Positions 41,095-51,149 of a stretch of DNA of 64,000 nt are shown here, piece by piece. The translations under genes were made by a program, and so were the position numbers. Origin of the DNA: Pseudomonadota bacterium. Its GTDB lineage: Bacteria > Desulfobacterota > Desulfovibrionia > Desulfovibrionales > Desulfomicrobiaceae. The notes beneath the pieces were generated by a model, which made no database searches, was not told where the DNA came from, and saw only the letters and a list, made by a program, of their open reading frames with translations. The stretch is from positions 1 to 64,000 of the forward strand of contig JAHIQM010000014.1 in the NCBI GenBank assembly GCA_018902545.1, given 5' to 3'. Positions within the stretch are counted from its first letter, which is position 1. Each line of letters opens with the position of its first letter.

Positions 41095-42246
41095 ATGCTG
41101 CTGTATGTTCACGTGCCTTTCTGCGTGCGCAAATGCGGGTACTGCGCCTTTCATTCCGGTCCGTTCTCCAGGGATGCCGCAGAGGCCTACGTGGAGATGG
41201 TCTTGCGGGAGATGAAGGCCTGGGGGCGAACCCTTGGCCGGGTAGCGGTGGAGACTGTTTATTTCGGAGGCGGGACCCCTTCGCTTCTGGAACCGGGGCA
41301 GGTCGAGGATCTGCTGCAGAGCGCCGGGGCCTGTTTTAATCTGGACGCGGACGCCGAAATTACCCTGGAGGCCAACCCGGATTCGGTGCTTCGGCCCGGA
41401 TTTTTAGGCAGCATACGCCGTCTCGGGGTGAATCGGCTCAGCCTCGGAGTGCAGAGTTTGCAGGACGACCTGCTGGCCATGCTCGGGCGGCCGCACGACG
41501 GCAGACAGGCCCGGCGCTCTGTGCAGGCGGCCAGGGACAGTGGGTTCAACCTGAGCCTGGACCTGATCTGGGGCTTGCCCGGCCAGACGCTTAAGCGGTG
41601 GATGGACGATCTGGCCGAGGTCGCGGCGCTGGCTCCGGAGCACCTTTCCTGTTACGGGCTGAGTCTGGAGGACGGTACGTCTCTGGCCCGACAGGTGGAA
41701 GAGGGGGATCTGGACCTGCCCGGCGAAGAGACGCAGGCCCGGATGTATCTGGACGGCACGCAGTTTCTGGAATCCGTGGGCTATGCCCACTACGAGATTT
41801 CAAGTTATGCCCGTCCGGGCCGGAAAAGCCGGCACAACCAGGGGTATTGGGCCGGCAAGGACTATCTGGGTTTTGGTCCGGCTGCGGTTTCCACCATCGG
41901 GGACCGCAGATGGTCGAACCCCGTCGCTTTTGAGGAGTATGCCTCGGTTGTGACCGGGGGCGGCGGGACAAATGAAGTGGAGGTATTGTCGACGCAGATG
42001 CGGCGGCAGGAGATGGTCATGCTGGCCCTGCGCACGGCAGGAGGGCTTGACCTGGAAAAATTTAAGGCAACGACCGGAACGGAATTTCCGTGGCGTCACC
42101 CGGCTGTCGAGCAATTGCGCTCCAGCGGGCTGGTCCGCCACCGTGACGGTCATCTTCAACTGACACGCGAAGGCATGCTGGTCAGCAATTCCGTCATCGA
42201 GATGGTGCTTGGAATTGTGGACCGCATGCACGCAGACACTGTGTAG
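41095..42246 (+). CDS. hemW: Radical SAM haem chaperone HemW
   Basis: A 383-residue protein of the HemN-like group without coproporphyrinogen oxidase activity. The [4Fe-4S] motif is Cys10-x3-Cys14-x2-Cys17 in HVPFCVRKCGYCAF, followed by VYFGGGTPSLL and NRLSLGVQSLQDDLL. The C-terminal HemN domain is present. The lack of the HemN-specific N-terminus indicates HemW, which inserts haem into respiratory proteins. Tightly packed between queH and the helicase gene. Confidence 0.92.
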   Translation: MLLYVHVPFCVRKCGYCAFHSGPFSRDAAEAYVEMVLREMKAWGRTLGRVAVETVYFGGGTPSLLEPGQVEDLLQSAGACFNLDADAEITLEANPDSVLRPGFLGSIRRLGVNRLSLGVQSLQDDLLAMLGRPHDGRQARRSVQAARDSGFNLSLDLIWGLPGQTLKRWMDDLAEVAALAPEHLSCYGLSLEDGTSLARQVEEGDLDLPGEETQARMYLDGTQFLESVGYAHYEISSYARPGRKSRHNQGYWAGKDYLGFGPAAVSTIGDRRWSNPVAFEEYASVVTGGGGTNEVEVLSTQMRRQEMVMLALRTAGGLDLEKFKATTGTEFPWRHPAVEQLRSSGLVRHRDGHLQLTREGMLVSNSVIEMVLGIVDRMHADTV

Positions 42247-42253
42247 GACACGT

Positions 42254-44611
42254 ATGACAGACACTACTGATTTTGGTGACGCCCCCTTTGCGGGCTCCCA
42301 AGCCGAGAATTTCGAAGGCAAGGCATTTTCCATGGCCGACCTGCCGCAGGCCCTGCGGGACGCGGCGTCCCGCCTGAACTGGCCCGAACTCATGCCGGTG
42401 CAGGTGCAGACCATTCCGCGCATGCTCGGCGGAGAGGACGTCATGGTTCAGTCTCAGACCGGCAGCGGCAAGACCGGGGCTTTTTTGCTGCCCATCCTGA
42501 ACCGTATCGAAACGGGGCTCGGCGCGCCGCAGGCCCTGGTTTTGGTTCCGACCCGCGAGTTGGCCGTGCAGGTCACCCGCGATGCGGAGGAATTGGGCCG
42601 GGAGTCCGGGATAAAGCCGCTCTCCATTTATGGAGGTGTGGGCTACAAGCCTCAGATCCAGGGGCTCGAGGACGGGGCGCAGCTCATCATCGGCACGCCC
42701 GGCCGCATCCTCGACCACCTGCTCAAGGGCAACCTCAACCTGGACCGGCTGAAGATCCTCATCTTCGACGAGGCCGACCGCATGCTGTCCATGGGCTTCT
42801 ATCCGGACATGAAACAGCTGCAGCGCTACCTGCCACGCGGCCTGCAGTCGGCCATGTTCTCGGCGACCTACCCCGGCCACGTGAAGCGCCTCGCCCAGCA
42901 GTTCCTTAAAGACCCGGTCTTTGTGTCCTTAAGCCAGGAACAGGTGCACGTCAGCGAGGTGCTGCACGTGTTCTACAAGGTGCCGGCCATGCAGAAGAGC
43001 CGCATCCTGGTCAAGATCATCGAGATGGAGAATCCGGCCTCGGCCATCATTTTCTGCAACACCAAGGCCGACGTGCATTTCGTGGCCACGGTGCTGCGGC
43101 GCTTCGGGTACGATGTGGGCGAGATCAGCGCCGACCTGACCCAGGGTGCCCGTGAAGAGGTGCTCGAAAAGCTGCGCCTGAACAAGCTCAAGTTCCTGGT
43201 GGCCACGGACGTGGCTGCGCGCGGTATCGACATCCACGAGTTGTCCCACGTTTTCCAGTACCAACCGCCCCAGGACCACGAGGCCTATGTGCACCGCACC
43301 GGACGCACGGGTCGGGCCGGAGCGGCCGGTGTGGCCATTTCCTTTGTTTCCGGCATGGAGGAGATTGAGCTTGAGCAGATTGCCAAGAAGTTCTCCATTC
43401 CCATGGTCGAGCATTCCGTGCCCGCCGACGAGGAGCTTGAGCCCCTCATTTCCCAGCGCGCCGTGTTCCTGCTGGAAGCACGCCTGCGCAAGGCGGACAA
43501 CATCCAAAAAGAGCGGATGCAGCGTTTTATGCGAGCCGTGGGCGAACTGGCGGCCAACGAGGAATCCCGCGCCCTTCTGGCCATGCTCGTGGACGAGTTC
43601 TACCAGGGCACCTTCCACGCTCCCCTTGAGCAGCCATCAGAGAAGCTGGTTGACATGGTGCGCCCGGCAAAGCCTCAGTCCCGTCCCCTTCAGCCGTCTG
43701 CGCCCCGGCCTGCCCCGCAGGTCGAACCCGTTCCGGCCAAGCAGCCTGAAATTGTTCCGACCGAGCAGCTCGAAACCATCGTGGCCGAGCAGTCCGAGAA
43801 TGATGCGGCCATGGCCCCCGAAGGCGCACGCCCCGAAGGTGAGAAGCGTCGGCGCAAGCGCTCCCGCAAGAAGCCGGCCAACGGCGGTGAGGCCGCAGCT
43901 CTGGAACAGGCCCGGCCTGACTTGTCCGTGAACGCGGGAGCCGCTGCGGAAACTTCTGTCGAGGCTGCTGCGGACTCTGACGTCGGGTCGATCCGGGATT
44001 CTCAGCCGGAGGCTGGACCCGCTCCCCGCGCACCGCTGGCCGAAGCCTCGCAGATCCCCGCTCCGACCCAGGCCGAGTCGCAGGCTTTTGACGCAGATGC
44101 CACGGCATCCGAACCTTCAGTCGAAGGTGCGCTTGAAGATCAGCAGCAGACCGCGCCCAAGAAGCGTCGTCGGCGTCGTCCGCGCAAGTCCTCGGGTGCC
44201 AAGGCCGAGGCTGGTCGCGAAGCCCCGACTGACGGAAGCGCGCCTGCGCCCGGCACTGCTTCCGCGCCTGCGCCGAGTGCAGCGCCGGCTCCGAGCGCAG
44301 CACCGGCTCCGATTGCAGCGCCTGCTCCGGCGGCACCGACTTCGGGCCCTCGTCCTCCGCGCGCAGACGCCAGATCAAAGGCGGCTGATACTGCGGCGCC
44401 GGGTGGTCCTTCGAAGCCCAAAGAGAGTCCGCGTCCCGGTCGCAGAAAGCCGGCCGAGCCCAAGGCCGAGCAGCCCAAAGGCGAGCAGCCAAGGGCCGGT
44501 CAGCCCAAGTCCGAGCAGCCAAAGGCCGCGCAACCAAAGTCCGAGCAGCCAAAGGCCGCTCAGCCCAAGGCCGATCCGCCAAAGGCTAAAAAGAAGATCT
44601 TCCTCGAATAA
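42254..44611 (+). CDS. DEAD-box RNA helicase with long low-complexity tail
   Basis: A 785-residue ATP-dependent RNA helicase. Core motifs: AQTGSGKTG-like QSQTGSGKTG (I), PTREL (Ia), DEADRML (II), SATYP (III), and HRTGRTGRAG (VI), all within residues 1-370. The last 310 residues are Pro/Ala/Lys/Gln-rich with two basic blocks (EKRRRKRSRKK and KKRRRRRPRK) and short repeats of the type EQPKAAQPKS. The tail probably binds RNA or other proteins. ATG 42254 was chosen. The gene shares an operon with rng, which suggests a role in RNA decay. Confidence 0.93.
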   Translation: MTDTTDFGDAPFAGSQAENFEGKAFSMADLPQALRDAASRLNWPELMPVQVQTIPRMLGGEDVMVQSQTGSGKTGAFLLPILNRIETGLGAPQALVLVPTRELAVQVTRDAEELGRESGIKPLSIYGGVGYKPQIQGLEDGAQLIIGTPGRILDHLLKGNLNLDRLKILIFDEADRMLSMGFYPDMKQLQRYLPRGLQSAMFSATYPGHVKRLAQQFLKDPVFVSLSQEQVHVSEVLHVFYKVPAMQKSRILVKIIEMENPASAIIFCNTKADVHFVATVLRRFGYDVGEISADLTQGAREEVLEKLRLNKLKFLVATDVAARGIDIHELSHVFQYQPPQDHEAYVHRTGRTGRAGAAGVAISFVSGMEEIELEQIAKKFSIPMVEHSVPADEELEPLISQRAVFLLEARLRKADNIQKERMQRFMRAVGELAANEESRALLAMLVDEFYQGTFHAPLEQPSEKLVDMVRPAKPQSRPLQPSAPRPAPQVEPVPAKQPEIVPTEQLETIVAEQSENDAAMAPEGARPEGEKRRRKRSRKKPANGGEAAALEQARPDLSVNAGAAAETSVEAAADSDVGSIRDSQPEAGPAPRAPLAEASQIPAPTQAESQAFDADATASEPSVEGALEDQQQTAPKKRRRRRPRKSSGAKAEAGREAPTDGSAPAPGTASAPAPSAAPAPSAAPAPIAAPAPAAPTSGPRPPRADARSKAADTAAPGGPSKPKESPRPGRRKPAEPKAEQPKGEQPRAGQPKSEQPKAAQPKSEQPKAAQPKADPPKAKKKIFLE
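44455..44590 (+). repeat. Short tandem repeats inside the helicase tail
   Basis: Units of about 30 bases encode P-K-(S/A)-E-Q-P-K-(A/G)-(A/E)-Q repeatedly. They lie in frame in the last 50 codons, so changes in number would lengthen or shorten the tail without breaking the gene. Confidence 0.65.
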
Positions 44612-44615
44612 CGTC

Positions 44616-44645
44616 AACCCCGGGCTCAGGTCCGGGGTTTTCTTA
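44616..44645 (+). terminator. Rho-independent terminator of the rng operon
   Basis: AACCCCGG (44616-44623) pairs with CCGGGGTT (44632-44639) and leads into TTTTCTT. It begins 4 bases after the helicase stop. Confidence 0.82.
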
Positions 44646-44837
44646 TCTTTGGCGTGTGAATTTTGTAGCGCGGAATGGTTCGGCGCGTACGTTGCGGCGT
44701 ATCTCGGGTTGGGTGTCGACGCGCAGGCTGAATTCGGGTAATTGCAAGTATGTGTTGTCTGCGTGGCCGGGAAATAATCCCGCCGCGGAGGCGACCGGGG
44801 TTTTTCGAGATGAAGTATGTACGTATGGGGAGGGTTC

Positions 44838-45212
44838 ATGACGCAAGAACGACGCAAGCGCAGCAGGGTCAGCCTTGAATTTCCGCTGACCATCGCTTTC
44901 GAGGGCAAAAGGGTGCGGGGCAAGGTTCATGATCTGAGTCTGAAAGGCCTTGCCTGTTCCACGGAGGAATGGATTCTTCCCGGCAAGGAGTGCGACGTCA
45001 CCCTGGAACTTGAGTCCGGGCTGCGCATGCATGTCCATGGCCGCATTATCCGTGCCGGACAGGATGGGGCCATTGATTTTATCCGCATGGACGAGGCGAG
45101 CTTCGCCCACCTGCGCAACCTGGTTCGCCTTTATGCCGAAGATGCGGACGTGGTGGACGAGGAGCTGCGCCATCCCGCGTTCAAGCCGGAAGGGCAGTCT
45201 TTTCCAGAGTGA
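44838..45212 (+). CDS. PilZ-domain protein
   Basis: A 124-residue protein consisting of one PilZ domain, the usual cyclic di-GMP receptor. ERRKRSRVSLEF supplies the arginine-rich R-x-x-x-R motif and VHDLSLKGLAC the D-x-S-x-x-G motif, so c-di-GMP binding is likely. GGAGGG precedes ATG 44838. Its 3' end overlaps the convergent ogt gene by 32 bases. Confidence 0.88.
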   Translation: MTQERRKRSRVSLEFPLTIAFEGKRVRGKVHDLSLKGLACSTEEWILPGKECDVTLELESGLRMHVHGRIIRAGQDGAIDFIRMDEASFAHLRNLVRLYAEDADVVDEELRHPAFKPEGQSFPE

Positions 45213-45690
45213 GTAGAGTCCGTTTGAGCGCGAGTCCGGGGCCGAAGCCGCCGAGGCCCAGGTTGCCCGCCAATACCCGGTGGCAGGGGTAAAGAAGGGG
45301 CCAGGGGTTTCGAGCCATGACGCCGCCCACGGCGCGGGCTGCCCTGGGTGAGCCGGACAGCGCGGCCAGACGGCCATAGGTTGTGAATGTTCCCCTGGGC
45401 GCGTGCATGCGCAAATTTTCCAGCACCATCCACGAAAATTCGCCCAGGCTTCTTCTGTCCAGGGGCAGGTCAGGCCAGTGGTCCGCGTCGAGGAGGTCGT
45501 AGCGGGTGACGATGCGCTCCAGGGCGCTGCCGAAGGGTGATTTCGGCGGGGTGGCGGGCTTGATTTCTCCGCTTAAGTCAATGTGCGCAAGAAGTCCGTC
45601 CGTCCAGACGAAAGTGGCCGAAAACCATTGGTTGGAAAACGTTTCCGCGAAGCTGGCCATGTTTATTTCCGTGTTTAGTGGTTGATCCAT
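45181..45690 (-). CDS. ogt: Methylated-DNA-protein-cysteine methyltransferase
   Basis: A 169-residue repair protein that takes alkyl groups from O6-alkylguanine onto its own cysteine. The active site PCHRV and the helix-turn-helix with GRLAALSGSPRAARAVGG and NPWPLL are conserved. ATG 45690 overlaps the radical SAM gene by 16 bases; ATG 45660, with ACGGAAA upstream, is an equally possible start. The N-terminal domain is short, as in Ogt/DUF-type single-function proteins. Confidence 0.9.
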   Translation of the reverse strand: MDQPLNTEINMASFAETFSNQWFSATFVWTDGLLAHIDLSGEIKPATPPKSPFGSALERIVTRYDLLDADHWPDLPLDRRSLGEFSWMVLENLRMHAPRGTFTTYGRLAALSGSPRAARAVGGVMARNPWPLLYPCHRVLAGNLGLGGFGPGLALKRTLLTLEKTALPA

Positions 45691-46613
45691 TCCGGTAGTT
45701 TAAGTCCCAGAGCCTTGCCCTGCCATGTGTCCGCCTCGAGCAGACGTTCTTTGAGCGCATTCAGGAATGCGCTTTTTTCATACGCCCAGGAGGGCGCGAG
45801 CAGCTCGTCCTGGTCTGGGTCGCTGTTCAAACGATGGATGACGATGTCCGGGCGCAGCAGGGCGATGCCGCGCACGAGCCAGTCCAGGGATTGCTCCCGG
45901 GAGAGAAGTTCAAACGTCCCGGTGCGCCACGAAGCTTCCAGGGGAGTGTCCCGGGTAATGTACAAATTGTGTATTTTGATACCGGCCACGGGCAGGCTGT
46001 TGACAAAGAGAATGGTTTGTTCGAAGTCCGCCACATTCTCACCCGGCAAACCGGTGATGACGTGGGCGCAGACCTTGATGTTCCGTTTTGCGGCCTTCTC
46101 GGCCCAGGTCGCGAAGCAGGCGGCGTCGTGGCCGCGGTGGATGCGTCGCAAGGTGTGGTCGTGAGCGGACTGGAGTCCGAGGTCCAGCCAGAGTTCATCG
46201 AACGCGGCGTTTTGCAGGATGTCCAGCTTTTCCTCGTCCAGGCAGTCGGGTCTGGTGCCGATGGCCAGTCCGGCGAGATCGGGCAGATCGGTCAGTTCCT
46301 GCAGAATCGACTGCAGACGACACGCGGGGCCGTGGGTGTTGGAAAAGGACTGCAGGTAACCCAGAAACCGCGCGCCCGTGTCGCGGTCTCTGGACCGATC
46401 CCGGTAGTGGAGATACTGTTGGCGCAGAGACATGCCTGTGTCGGCCAGGCCGGTGCCCGACCCCTTCTGGTTGCAGAACGCACAGCCGCTGCGCGACAGG
46501 GTGCCGTCCCGGTTGGGGCACGAGCTTCCGGCGTCCAGCGGTATTTTACGCACGCGCTGTCCGAAGCGTCGCTTGAAATAGAGCGACAGGGGATAATATC
46601 TGTAGGGTGACAT
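45675..46613 (-). CDS. Radical SAM protein of the YhcC (TIGR01212) family
   Basis: A 312-residue protein. The cluster motif is unusual and typical for this family: CPNRDGTLSRSGCAFCN (C-x9-C-x2-C). PYRYYPLSLYFKRRFGQRV is the conserved start, and GTRPDCLDEEKL and VCAHVITGLPGE follow. The reaction is unknown. ATG 46613 was chosen because the conserved region begins there; the frame remains open much further upstream without similarity. It precedes ogt. Confidence 0.88.
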   Translation of the reverse strand: MSPYRYYPLSLYFKRRFGQRVRKIPLDAGSSCPNRDGTLSRSGCAFCNQKGSGTGLADTGMSLRQQYLHYRDRSRDRDTGARFLGYLQSFSNTHGPACRLQSILQELTDLPDLAGLAIGTRPDCLDEEKLDILQNAAFDELWLDLGLQSAHDHTLRRIHRGHDAACFATWAEKAAKRNIKVCAHVITGLPGENVADFEQTILFVNSLPVAGIKIHNLYITRDTPLEASWRTGTFELLSREQSLDWLVRGIALLRPDIVIHRLNSDPDQDELLAPSWAYEKSAFLNALKERLLEADTWQGKALGLKLPEWINH

Positions 46614-46786
46614 GCCTGGTATGATTGAGGTTTGTGCCTGTCCGAGGCGCTTGTTGCCTGTGCATTGAAATTCGGATATCAAAAGCGGCTCATTACACAT
46701 CTTTTTTGGGGTCGTGCCCTCCGGGCCCCGCGCTTGATCACGCTCCAGGACTGAAGACGCTGAGCCTACCGCACCGAACATGATAA

Positions 46787-47839
<1,053 letters not shown>

Positions 47840-47843
47840 CGTG

Positions 47844-48854
47844 ATGTCTCCTCGCTTCAAACGCCTGGTCCTTTTCTTCTTCCTTCCTCTGTTCGTCTAT
47901 TTTTCCATGTACACGTGGAACTGGAAGACGGGGCACCTGGATCGCCTGGCCGCCCTGACCGGGCTGGAGCTGACCGGGTGGGTCCTCGCCCCTGGACGAT
48001 GGTTGCAGAGTAACGTCGATGAATTCTGGTCCCGTTACGTTTATCTTGTCGGCGTGCGCCAGGAAAACGAGGATCTGGTTCTGCGGGTGCGGGAACTCGA
48101 GCAGGAGCTTGGCCGCGTTTCCGAGAAGGCCAAGTCCGTCGATCGTCTGAACGCCCTGCTGCGCTTCAGCCCCGAGCCGCCCTGGGAGATGCGCGGGGGG
48201 CGGGTCATCGGCCAGAAGCTTGGTCCCAACGCCATTCTGGAGACGTTGCTCATCGACGTTGGGTCGCGGCACGGCGTGCGGGTCAATGATCCGGTCATAT
48301 CCCCCAGGGGCGTGGTCGGCAGGATTGCCAAGCCGGGCATTCATTTTTCCTCCGTGGTCCTCCTGTCAGACCCTTCCAGCCGCATTCCCGTCATCACCAG
48401 CGAGGGTCGCGTCCCGGCCATAGTTCAGGGCCAGGGACCGGGCGCCTTTCTGGAAGTCAAGTTCATCCCCCGCAACGATCCGGTCAGCCCCGGCGAGATC
48501 CTGCTCAGTTCCGGTCTGGGAGGTGTTTATCCCAAGGGTCTTCCCGTGGCCAGGGTGGTGGAAGTCACGCCTGCGGACGTCTCTTTGTTTCAACGGGTTT
48601 ATGCCGAGCCCCTGCTTGCTCTGCGTTATTACGAAGAGCTTCTGGTCTTGAACCGTACGGACGGATTCGACCCCGGCCAGCAGGTCATGGGCCCCCCCGC
48701 GACCAATGCGTCCTTGCCCGATGGGCCTGGGGCTGCGAGCGATTCTCCCGCCCAGCCCGCCGAAGCCGCACCTGCGCAAGAGCCGGCTGTCTCGGCGCCT
48801 CAGGCCCCTGAGCCCGCCACCGCAACACGCCATCCTGTGCGCAAGAAGCCGTGA
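47844..48854 (+). CDS. mreC: Rod-shape protein MreC
   Basis: A 336-residue periplasmic scaffold: one N-terminal membrane helix (about 8-24), a coiled coil (QENEDLVLRVRELEQELG), and the MreC beta domain (IDVGSRHGVRVNDPV, GVVGRIAKPG, SSVVLLSDPSSRIPV). The C-terminal tail after about 285 is Pro/Ala-rich. GTG 47841 is an alternative start one codon earlier. The last bases overlap mreD. Confidence 0.94.
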   Translation: MSPRFKRLVLFFFLPLFVYFSMYTWNWKTGHLDRLAALTGLELTGWVLAPGRWLQSNVDEFWSRYVYLVGVRQENEDLVLRVRELEQELGRVSEKAKSVDRLNALLRFSPEPPWEMRGGRVIGQKLGPNAILETLLIDVGSRHGVRVNDPVISPRGVVGRIAKPGIHFSSVVLLSDPSSRIPVITSEGRVPAIVQGQGPGAFLEVKFIPRNDPVSPGEILLSSGLGGVYPKGLPVARVVEVTPADVSLFQRVYAEPLLALRYYEELLVLNRTDGFDPGQQVMGPPATNASLPDGPGAASDSPAQPAEAAPAQEPAVSAPQAPEPATATRHPVRKKP

Positions 48855-49357
48855 GACTTTCAGCCACGCATCCCTCGTCCTCGCGAAGTGGTCGGATTCC
48901 TGCGATCATCTGGTGGATGGATTTTTTGATCATCGCCATCTGGGCGCAGGAATTGTCGGGTGGGCTCGACTTCCTCACTCCCGGAGTGCTCATCTGCCTG
49001 CAGTCAGGGCAGTGGTGGACCGCGCTGTGGATGGGCGTTTTGTGGGTGCTCGTACAGGAGGGGGGCGGAAATCTGGTTTTTGGGGTGAGCATTCTCTTTT
49101 ACGCCGGTATGCTGGCGTTCTTCCTGCTTTCGAAGTGGCTTCTCGAACCGGAGAACCCTCTTTTCATCCTCTTCTTCTCATTACTGCTGGCCTGCTGGTC
49201 TTGGGTCGTCCTGAGCGGGGCCATAAACTTCCAGGAACTTCCCGTCCGTCCGCACTCGCCCTGGCCGTGGATCGCCAAGCAGTGGGCCGCATATGTGCTT
49301 TTCTGGGGCGTGGCTTTGCTCATTTATCGTCGCGGGGGCAGGAATGGGCGCGTTTAA
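48851..49357 (+). CDS. mreD: Probable rod-shape protein MreD
   Basis: A 168-residue protein with about five hydrophobic helices, placed between mreC and mrdA where mreD is always found. MreD is poorly conserved, so the call rests on topology, size and position. GTG 48851 overlaps the mreC stop by four bases (GTGA), and the 3' end overlaps mrdA by 14 bases. Confidence 0.78.
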   Translation: MRLSATHPSSSRSGRIPAIIWWMDFLIIAIWAQELSGGLDFLTPGVLICLQSGQWWTALWMGVLWVLVQEGGGNLVFGVSILFYAGMLAFFLLSKWLLEPENPLFILFFSLLLACWSWVVLSGAINFQELPVRPHSPWPWIAKQWAAYVLFWGVALLIYRRGGRNGRV

Positions 49358-51149
49358 TACTCCCGAGAGGCCGCAGGTATTTTCCGGCCCACCGCTTTTG
49401 CTCGTCCTCGTGGTCATTCTTTTTTGCATCTTCGGAATCCGGCTTTGGTATCTGCAAATTTACAAGCACGATTTCTATCTGGGCCGCGCCCAGGAAAACC
49501 GAACCAGACAAAGCACCATGTTCTCCCCGCGCGGCATCATTCGGGACCGCACCGGTCTGCTGCTGGCCGAGAACACCCCTGCCTACGCCCTGGCCCTGGT
49601 GCGGGAGGACTGCCCGGATATTCCGGGAACCCTGGATCAGATCAGCCGCTGGACCGGTCAGCCCCGGGACGATCTGCAAAAGGCTTTTGAAATCGGTCGC
49701 AAGCGGGTCAAGCATTTTGACGAACAGGTCATCGTGCCCAACATCCCGTTCGAGTTGGTGGCCCTGGTCGAGGCGCACCGGCAGGATTGGCCCGGTCTTG
49801 CCATCGCCGTGCGTCCCAAACGCTCCTACGCTTACGACGAAACCCTTGCGCATGTACTGGGGTATGTGGCTCGGGCCAATGAAGAGGAACTCAACAACGA
49901 CCCCGACCTGCAGCTCGGCGACAACGTGGGCAAGCAGGGCGTGGAACTGATGCTCGAGCGCATGCTGCGCGGCACCAAGGGGCTCGAAGAGTTCGAGGTC
50001 GACGCTTCCGGCCGGGTGCTGTCATCGCGGGTTGTTTCCTCGCCGGTCATGGGCGAGGATCTGGATTTGAGCATCTCCCTGTCCCTGCAGGAGGTCGCGA
50101 CCAAGGCCCTGAACGATCGGGCCGGCTCGGTGGTGGCCATGGACGCCGACACCGGCGAGGTCCTGGCCCTGGTCAGCCTGCCCAGCTATGACCCCAACGA
50201 ATTCGTTGTCGGCATCAGCCACGCCAAGTGGAAAGAACTGCTCGACGACCCCCTGCATCCCCTGCAGAACCGGCCGGTGCAGAGCACCTACCCTCCGGGT
50301 TCCATATTCAAGCTCGCCGTGGGGGCCCTGGGACTTGAGAGCGGGACAGTGACTCCCGCCAAGACCGTGTTCTGCTCGGGCAAGTACACCCTCGGGCAGC
50401 GCGACTTCCGGTGCTGGAACAAGGGCGGACACGGTGTCGTCGATTTCAAGAAGTCTCTGCGCGAATCCTGCGACGTGTATTATTACCAGCTTGGCGAGCA
50501 ACTGGGCGTTGAGGCCATCTCCGATTTTTCAGTCAAGTGCGGATTCGGGGTCCGGACGGGTATCGAACTCCCGCACGAGAGGACGGGCAACATGCCCACG
50601 CCCGAATGGAAATTCAAACGCTTCGGCGAAAAATGGCAGCGCGGGGAAACGCTGAACTACTCCATCGGCCAGGGCTTCACCTTGACCACGCCCCTGCAGG
50701 CGGCCAGATTTGTCGCGGCCCTGGTCAACGGCGGAAAGATATTGCGTCCGACTCTCTTGCTGTCCGAGGAACCGGATGTGCAGGGAGAGCTGCCCATGAG
50801 TCCGGCCGTGAGGAAACTGGTTGTCGACGCCATGGTGGCCACGGTGGAGGAAGAAAGAGGCACGGCCCGGATTCTTCGTCGCCCGGGCCTGAGGATCGGG
50901 GGCAAGACCGGCACGGCGCAGGTCGTGAAGCTCATGGATAAGTATGAAAAGAAGAAAACCCACGAGATACCCTACAAATACAGGGATCACGCGTGGATGG
51001 TCAGTTTCGGGGAAAAGGACGGGAAGCGCTTTGTGGTCGTGTCCATGGTGGAGCATGGCGGTCATGGCAGCTCCGATGCGGGTCCCGTGGCCGGCGCCGT
51101 GCTGGACGCGCTTCTAGGCGTGCAAACCGAAGGCGGGCAGGAAGGATAA
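49344..51149 (+). CDS. mrdA: Penicillin-binding protein 2 (cell elongation transpeptidase)
   Basis: A 601-residue class B PBP. One N-terminal membrane helix (about 18-36), a dimerisation domain with SPRGIIRDRTG, and the transpeptidase domain with S-I-F-K (Ser320, Lys323; YPPGSIFKLAVG), SCDVYYY and KTGTAQV (521-527). It cross-links peptidoglycan in the elongasome with RodA. ATG 49344 lies within the mreD 3' end; the stop overlaps the rodA start by one base. Confidence 0.96.
   Translation: MGAFNTPERPQVFSGPPLLLVLVVILFCIFGIRLWYLQIYKHDFYLGRAQENRTRQSTMFSPRGIIRDRTGLLLAENTPAYALALVREDCPDIPGTLDQISRWTGQPRDDLQKAFEIGRKRVKHFDEQVIVPNIPFELVALVEAHRQDWPGLAIAVRPKRSYAYDETLAHVLGYVARANEEELNNDPDLQLGDNVGKQGVELMLERMLRGTKGLEEFEVDASGRVLSSRVVSSPVMGEDLDLSISLSLQEVATKALNDRAGSVVAMDADTGEVLALVSLPSYDPNEFVVGISHAKWKELLDDPLHPLQNRPVQSTYPPGSIFKLAVGALGLESGTVTPAKTVFCSGKYTLGQRDFRCWNKGGHGVVDFKKSLRESCDVYYYQLGEQLGVEAISDFSVKCGFGVRTGIELPHERTGNMPTPEWKFKRFGEKWQRGETLNYSIGQGFTLTTPLQAARFVAALVNGGKILRPTLLLSEEPDVQGELPMSPAVRKLVVDAMVATVEEERGTARILRRPGLRIGGKTGTAQVVKLMDKYEKKKTHEIPYKYRDHAWMVSFGEKDGKRFVVVSMVEHGGHGSSDAGPVAGAVLDALLGVQTEGGQEG

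Noticed and set aside
48851-49357. Frameshifted or broken mreD
   Set aside because: Weak similarity is normal for MreD; length, helices and overlapping start and stop fit an intact gene.
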